Source of the DNA: Minisyncoccota bacterium
GTDB taxonomy: Bacteria; Patescibacteriota; Microgenomatia; Levybacterales; UBA12049
Assembly (NCBI GenBank): GCA_025449795.1
Contig: JANWIQ010000039.1
Location: 1 to 7,284 of the forward strand
Reading direction: 5' to 3'
Length of the DNA: 7,284 bases
This document shows positions 4,414 to 7,284 of this stretch, piece after piece. A model generated the notes under the pieces. The model ran no database searches. It saw nothing but the letters and a program-made list of their open reading frames with translations, and was not told the origin of the DNA. A program made the position numbers and the translations under genes. Positions within the stretch are counted from its first letter, which is position 1, and each line of letters starts with the position of its first letter.

Positions 4414-4908
4414 TTAATCTACCACTCTTGTAGGCTTTGTAGGTAGTAGTTGTACGTGTGAAATTTGTACCATTTGGTGACCTGCTTGCTGTTGGGGAGA
4501 AGCAGAAAGGGGAATGGTGGGTCCTCTAAATTCTATGCAGGGAAACTCTTTCTGCGGATCCAGCCTCACACGTATTACTCCAGTACCTGGTATGGTTTCA
4601 TAATCTTGGGTGATTGCATTTGGGTTTTGGAGACGAAGTTTTTCTATGAGGGCTTGCATTTCCATTGCTACCTGTGCTTGTTCTCCTGTGTCTACAATTT
4701 CTACTCCGTGCATGAGACCCTTCGTTGCTGGGTTTTCTCGCATATCTATAGGAAGATTTGCTTCTTTTGCTGCAAAAATAATCGCAATACCAAGCTGAGC
4801 ATACATACCGGGACTGGGGGGTAGAGTATTTTGTTCATCAGGCAGCCCGGGCGCGCCTTTTAGGAGTTGGTATTTTATAGTTTTCTCTAAGGCTGTATCT
4901 TCGCTCAT
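4414..4908 (-). CDS. Conserved-looking 164-aa soluble protein, unknown function
   Basis: I do not recognise this protein. It has no signal peptide or membrane segment, so it is likely cytoplasmic. Visible parts: a Pro-rich stretch GLPDEQNTLPPSPG (about 21-34), a short hydrophobic helix YAQLGIAIIFAAKEA (36-50), NPATKGLMHGVEIVDTGEQAQVAMEMQALIEKL with a helix at about 75-92, then alternating beta-like segments (GTGVIRVRLDPQKEFPCIEFRGPTIPL) and a Gln-rich tail containing VQISHVQLLP. The start at ATG 4908 is chosen over the ATG at 4974, because a perfect TATAAT ends 6 nt before it and the longer frame would overlap the divergent sortase gene. It diverges from the sortase across 57 bp, which may mean shared regulation. 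Confidence 0.75.
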   Translation of the reverse strand: MSEDTALEKTIKYQLLKGAPGLPDEQNTLPPSPGMYAQLGIAIIFAAKEANLPIDMRENPATKGLMHGVEIVDTGEQAQVAMEMQALIEKLRLQNPNAITQDYETIPGTGVIRVRLDPQKEFPCIEFRGPTIPLSASPQQQAGHQMVQISHVQLLPTKPTRVVD

Positions 4909-4920
4909 GTTTCTATTATA
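4909..4920 (-). promoter_or_regulatory. -10 box of the 164-aa gene, leaderless geometry
   Basis: TATAAT on the minus strand (4920-4915), then exactly 6 bases to the ATG at 4908. The predicted transcription start is the A of the start codon. No convincing -35 is visible (TACCTA or TTACCT at the right distance). Confidence 0.6.
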
Positions 4921-4953
4921 CACTTTTCCCTTTCTGTTAGGTAAAAAATATTC

Positions 4954-4965
4954 TATACTTAGGAT
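4954..4965 (+). promoter_or_regulatory. -10 box of the sortase gene, leaderless geometry
   Basis: TATACT (4954-4959), then 6 bases to the ATG at 4966, the same spacing as the divergent gene on the other side. No good -35 is visible. Confidence 0.55.
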
Positions 4966-5649
4966 ATGACTCACAAAGAAATTATTCGTTTCCTTGTCCT
5001 CAAAACGGTAGGGAATTTTCTGCTTCTATTTGCGCTCTATGGGGTCGGGGCGACATTTGGCCCTGCAGTATATTTTGAAGTAGCTTTTCAGCTGCACAAC
5101 TGGCAAGGAGTGCATTACACCATTGCGGCTGCTGCCCCAACAGGTGCTACCAATGTACAGACAGGTTCTGCGCCTAGCCTTTTTGTGAATGGCGCTGACC
5201 AGCTTTTGATACCAAAAGATACACAATTTGATATTTTGATACCCAAAATTGGCGCAAATTCCCAGGTATTTGCCAATGTCGACCCATCCAATCCCGATAA
5301 TTATTTACCCATTCTCAAAAAAGGCGTCGCCCATGCCAGGGGGACATCTCTGCCAGGGGAGCCGGGAAGTATTTATTTATTTGCTCATTCCACAGATAAT
5401 TTTTGGGATGTAGGGCTCTATAATGCCGTCTTTTATTTACTGAAAAATCTCAATCCTGGTGACAGCGTAACAATATTTTATTTGGGGAAACGGTTTGATT
5501 ACGCGGTTACCGACACAAAAATTGTTGACCCGAACGATGTCTCTTTTATTACCCAAAGTAGGCAGACCGGCAGTCAACTTGTCCTCCAGACCTGCTGGCC
5601 TCCTGGGACAACGTGGAAGAGGCTGCTTGTCATAGCAAAACCAATATAG
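4966..5649 (+). CDS. Sortase family transpeptidase, membrane anchored
   Basis: Sortases cut a C-terminal sorting signal of exported proteins and join it to the cell envelope or to another protein. The 227-residue protein has an N-terminal signal-anchor helix at about 8-36, a variable Ala/Thr linker, and a sortase beta-barrel from about 80. The three catalytic residues are in their family settings: His141 in YLFAHST, Cys210 in LQTCWPPGTTWKR, and Arg219 two strands' turn later in the same segment. The TCxPxGT signature is closer to class D/E/F-like sortases than to class B; I cannot assign the class firmly. No LPxTG-type substrate is encoded in the window. The TAG stop (5647-5649) overlaps the first bases of the unit 2 repeat arm. 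The start is supported by the -10 box 6 nt upstream. Confidence 0.92.
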   Translation: MTHKEIIRFLVLKTVGNFLLLFALYGVGATFGPAVYFEVAFQLHNWQGVHYTIAAAAPTGATNVQTGSAPSLFVNGADQLLIPKDTQFDILIPKIGANSQVFANVDPSNPDNYLPILKKGVAHARGTSLPGEPGSIYLFAHSTDNFWDVGLYNAVFYLLKNLNPGDSVTIFYLGKRFDYAVTDTKIVDPNDVSFITQSRQTGSQLVLQTCWPPGTTWKRLLVIAKPI

Positions 5650-5678
5650 TATTTTGTATATAGTATATTGTATATAGC
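5648..5678. repeat. Left arm of unit 2: four tandem heptamers, consensus GTATWTW
   Basis: Heptamers begin at 5649, 5656, 5663 and 5670, followed by GC and, after one base, the ATG of the four-helix-bundle gene (5680). As an inverted repeat with 6034-6064 it matches at 25 of 31 positions without gaps (hand count). It begins inside the sortase stop codon. Confidence 0.85.
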
Positions 5679-5679
5679 A

Positions 5680-6045
5680 ATGAAGATTGAAAGTTTTACA
5701 GATCTGGAAGTTTGGAGGCAGGGTCATAAGCTAGCTCTATTAGTATATAAATTAACTAAGGATTTCCCTTCTGAAGAGAGATATAGCTTAACAGACCAAA
5801 TGAGAAGATGCTCATTATCAATAACCTCAAATATAGCAGAAGGATTTTCTCGCCAAGGGAAAAAAGAAAAAATGCAATTTTACTTTATGGCTAAAGGATC
5901 TTTAACCGAGTTACAAAACCAATTGTTATTTTCTCGAGATATAAAATATATAACTAATAAGCTCTTTCAGGATGCTGCACAACAAACCATCTCTGTGCAT
6001 AAATTACTTAATGGATTGCTCAAATCAGCTCAAGCAAAATACTAA
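5680..6045 (+). CDS. Four-helix-bundle protein, S23/IVP family (unit 2 cargo)
   Basis: A 121-residue helical protein of the same family as the gene at 362-745 but clearly divergent from it. Landmarks are FTDLEVWRQGHKLALLVYKLTKDFP at the start (the 'F..L.vwq.a..l...iy..t..fP' pattern of the family), SLTDQMRRCSLSITSNIAEGFSR in the middle, and GSLTELQNQLLFSRD in helix three. This copy fits the family better than unit 1. Start ATG at 5680; an in-frame TTG at 5668 lies within the heptamer arm and is rejected. The bases around the ATG, TATATAGCAATGAA, match the other copy (TATATTGCTATGGA). The last codons and stop fall inside the opposite arm. It lies between the convergent sortase and PEGA genes, with no functional link to either visible. 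Its biochemical role is unknown. Confidence 0.92.
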   Translation: MKIESFTDLEVWRQGHKLALLVYKLTKDFPSEERYSLTDQMRRCSLSITSNIAEGFSRQGKKEKMQFYFMAKGSLTELQNQLLFSRDIKYITNKLFQDAAQQTISVHKLLNGLLKSAQAKY

Positions 6046-6064
6046 ATACGATATACCAAATACT
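6034..6064. repeat. Right arm of unit 2: four tandem heptamers on the minus strand
   Basis: Read on the minus strand after the leading A at 6064, four 7-mers of the form GTATNTN follow, ending in GC at 6034. The arm encodes the last residues Ala-Lys-Tyr and the stop of the four-helix-bundle gene, and ends 4 bases before the stop codon of the convergent PEGA gene. Confidence 0.85.
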
Positions 6065-6068
6065 GGTC

Positions 6069-7271
6069 TTATTTTAAGTCTATCGTGTAGAGGTTTGGTG
6101 CGGTACCTGCGTTATTAAAGTCTGTGAGCATGACTACTTTTGTGCCATCTACCCATGGGAAAACATCGCTGTCAATAAATGGCCCCGCATAAATGGTTGT
6201 GTCGTTGGTTTTGTCGTACTCCATGATGTCAATTTTTTTGTCGTGGACGTACAGGAGATGTTCGGAGTCAGGAAACCACGTAAGTTGGTAATCTGACCCA
6301 AAGGCTTTGTCTCCCGTAGTAAGTAAATAGTTTCTGTCTTCTTTTGTGTCATAAGCGTATACGCTATTTGCTTGCAAATCGCGTTGTTGTGCGATAGAGT
6401 TTGTACCAATAAGAGGCGGTGTGATAATTTCTGGCATAGTCGCAGACGTTGTTGCCTCGTAAAGAATTTTTGTCTGGTCCGGGCTCCATGCAAGGATATG
6501 CCAGTTGTCTTTGACAAATTGATGCAATGGCGCGCGAAGAGAACTCAGCTGGCTTTGGGATTTCTCGGTAATCTGTTTGTCCCACATCTGTTTTACTGTG
6601 GCAAAGGTGACCGTCACGTCTTGTGGAGTAGCATTGGCGCCAGTGCTATTTAAAAGATAAAGGGTCGTGCTGCCGTCTGCAGAGGGGATAGTTGCCAAAA
6701 TACTTTGTCCATCAGGAGACCACGTGAGCGTTGCTTTGGAAAATGCAATGCCAGTTGATTCGTCTGCGATTTGTGTGGCTCCAGACTGAAGGGTGAGCAG
6801 CGATTGGTTTTGCAAACTCAGCACGTAGATGCCATTCTGTTGTGCAGACTGGGATGCTACGGTATAGGCAATTTTGGTGTGGGATGGGTCAATCACCGGG
6901 TTAACTACGCCTGAATCGGTAATATTTTCCAACTTGGGTGCTTTGGGAAAAAGGAGCGCTGCAGCTTTGGTAACGACTTCTTTTTGCATCTGAAGATGTT
7001 TTTCCCAAGAAAAATAGCCATCTTTTTCTATTTTTACATCATAGGTACCTGGTGCAAGATTAATTGTATTATTTGTGGCAGTAGTCAGATGGCCATCCAC
7101 AAGTACTCGTGCGCCATCTGGCGTACTGGTTGCTACCAAGAGTCCTGTTCCCGTGACTTCTGGACCACCCTTGCCAAACCCAAATTCATACCCTTTTCCA
7201 TAGAGGATTGCAACAACAGTGCCCAAAACCAGGAATGCCAAGATACCCGTATAGGTAAGAAGCCGTTTCAT
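6069..7271 (-). CDS. Membrane-anchored PEGA-domain and beta-propeller (WD40/TolB-like) protein
   Basis: A probable cell-surface or extracytoplasmic protein of 400 residues; its ligand is unknown. An N-terminal signal-anchor helix lies at about 4-24. A PEGA domain follows at about 42-108 (VATSTPDGARVLVDG, then LAPGTYDVKIEKDGY), a surface beta-sandwich module. The rest has repeated beta-propeller blade motifs: WSPDG at 184-188, WSPD at 262-265 and WFPD at 332-335, each followed by a hydrophobic strand (ILATI, ILYEA, LLYVH), as in TolB/PD40 blades. There are no cysteines, so it is not a DsbA substrate. The start at 7271 is supported by TATAAT (7279-7284) 7 nt upstream. It is convergent with the sortase, separated by unit 2. 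Confidence 0.88.
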   Translation of the reverse strand: MKRLLTYTGILAFLVLGTVVAILYGKGYEFGFGKGGPEVTGTGLLVATSTPDGARVLVDGHLTTATNNTINLAPGTYDVKIEKDGYFSWEKHLQMQKEVVTKAAALLFPKAPKLENITDSGVVNPVIDPSHTKIAYTVASQSAQQNGIYVLSLQNQSLLTLQSGATQIADESTGIAFSKATLTWSPDGQSILATIPSADGSTTLYLLNSTGANATPQDVTVTFATVKQMWDKQITEKSQSQLSSLRAPLHQFVKDNWHILAWSPDQTKILYEATTSATMPEIITPPLIGTNSIAQQRDLQANSVYAYDTKEDRNYLLTTGDKAFGSDYQLTWFPDSEHLLYVHDKKIDIMEYDKTNDTTIYAGPFIDSDVFPWVDGTKVVMLTDFNNAGTAPNLYTIDLK

Positions 7272-7284
7272 TAGAAGTATTATA
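7272..7284 (-). promoter_or_regulatory. -10 box of the PEGA/propeller gene, leaderless geometry
   Basis: A perfect TATAAT on the minus strand (7284-7279) and 7 bases to the ATG at 7271. The window ends here, so the -35 cannot be seen. Confidence 0.55.

Noticed and set aside
4465..4824. Plus-strand 119-codon frame
   Set aside because: Antisense shadow of the 164-aa gene, rich in Cys, Phe and Tyr and without protein-like pattern.
4909..4974. N-terminal extension of the 164-aa gene from ATG 4974
   Set aside because: It would overlap the sortase start and be translated across a perfect TATAAT box placed 6 nt before ATG 4908.
5668..5679. Upstream TTG start for the second four-helix-bundle gene
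   Set aside because: It lies inside the heptamer array; the ATG at 5680 follows the arm as in unit 1.

Overview
The window looks like part of a small, compact, AT-rich bacterial genome, most plausibly a Patescibacteria (Candidate Phyla Radiation) lineage of Microgenomates type. That placement is inferred from gene content and style. There are two four-helix-bundle (S23/IVP-type) genes plus a third decayed one, a VKOR plus membrane-anchored DsbA pair, a sortase, a PEGA/beta-propeller protein, many short orphan genes, and several start codons sitting 6-7 nt after a -10 box, which suggests leaderless mRNAs. No marker gene here fixes the phylum.

Layout from left to right. The 3' part of nucleoside diphosphate kinase (+) is followed directly by a four-helix-bundle gene (-) enclosed in inverted arrays of 8-mers. 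Next comes an extracytoplasmic disulfide-formation operon on the minus strand: a DsbA-like thioredoxin, an inverted-repeat spacer, then VKOR. Upstream of dsbA lies a frameshifted fragment of a four-helix-bundle 'suffix domain' protein. From 2415 to about 4380 is a decayed island between and around two tRNA genes. It holds tRNA-Pro(CGG), a large serine recombinase remnant that lacks its catalytic domain, carries two frameshifts and reads antisense into the tRNA, a small two-helix membrane protein, a short coding-like fragment, an octamer array, tRNA-Arg(CCT), and a start-less coding fragment beginning at the tRNA 3' end.

The last third is orderly. An unrecognised 164-aa gene (-) and a sortase (+) diverge from a 57-bp promoter region with mirror-image leaderless geometry. 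A second four-helix-bundle gene (+), enclosed in inverted arrays of 7-mers, sits between the sortase and a convergent PEGA/beta-propeller membrane protein (-).

The strongest unexplained signal is the repeat architecture. Both intact four-helix-bundle genes are bracketed by about 30-bp inverted arms, each made of four tandem degenerate words (8-mers in one unit, 7-mers in the other). One arm ends at the start codon, the opposite arm contains the stop codon, and both units sit between convergent genes, touching the neighbour's stop codon. Related word arrays occur without such a gene at 1305-1373 and 4083-4114. This looks like a small cassette or mobile unit whose cargo is the four-helix-bundle protein. 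The second theme is the tRNA-associated island with a dead serine recombinase. Both tRNAs also carry an unusual C at T-loop position 55.
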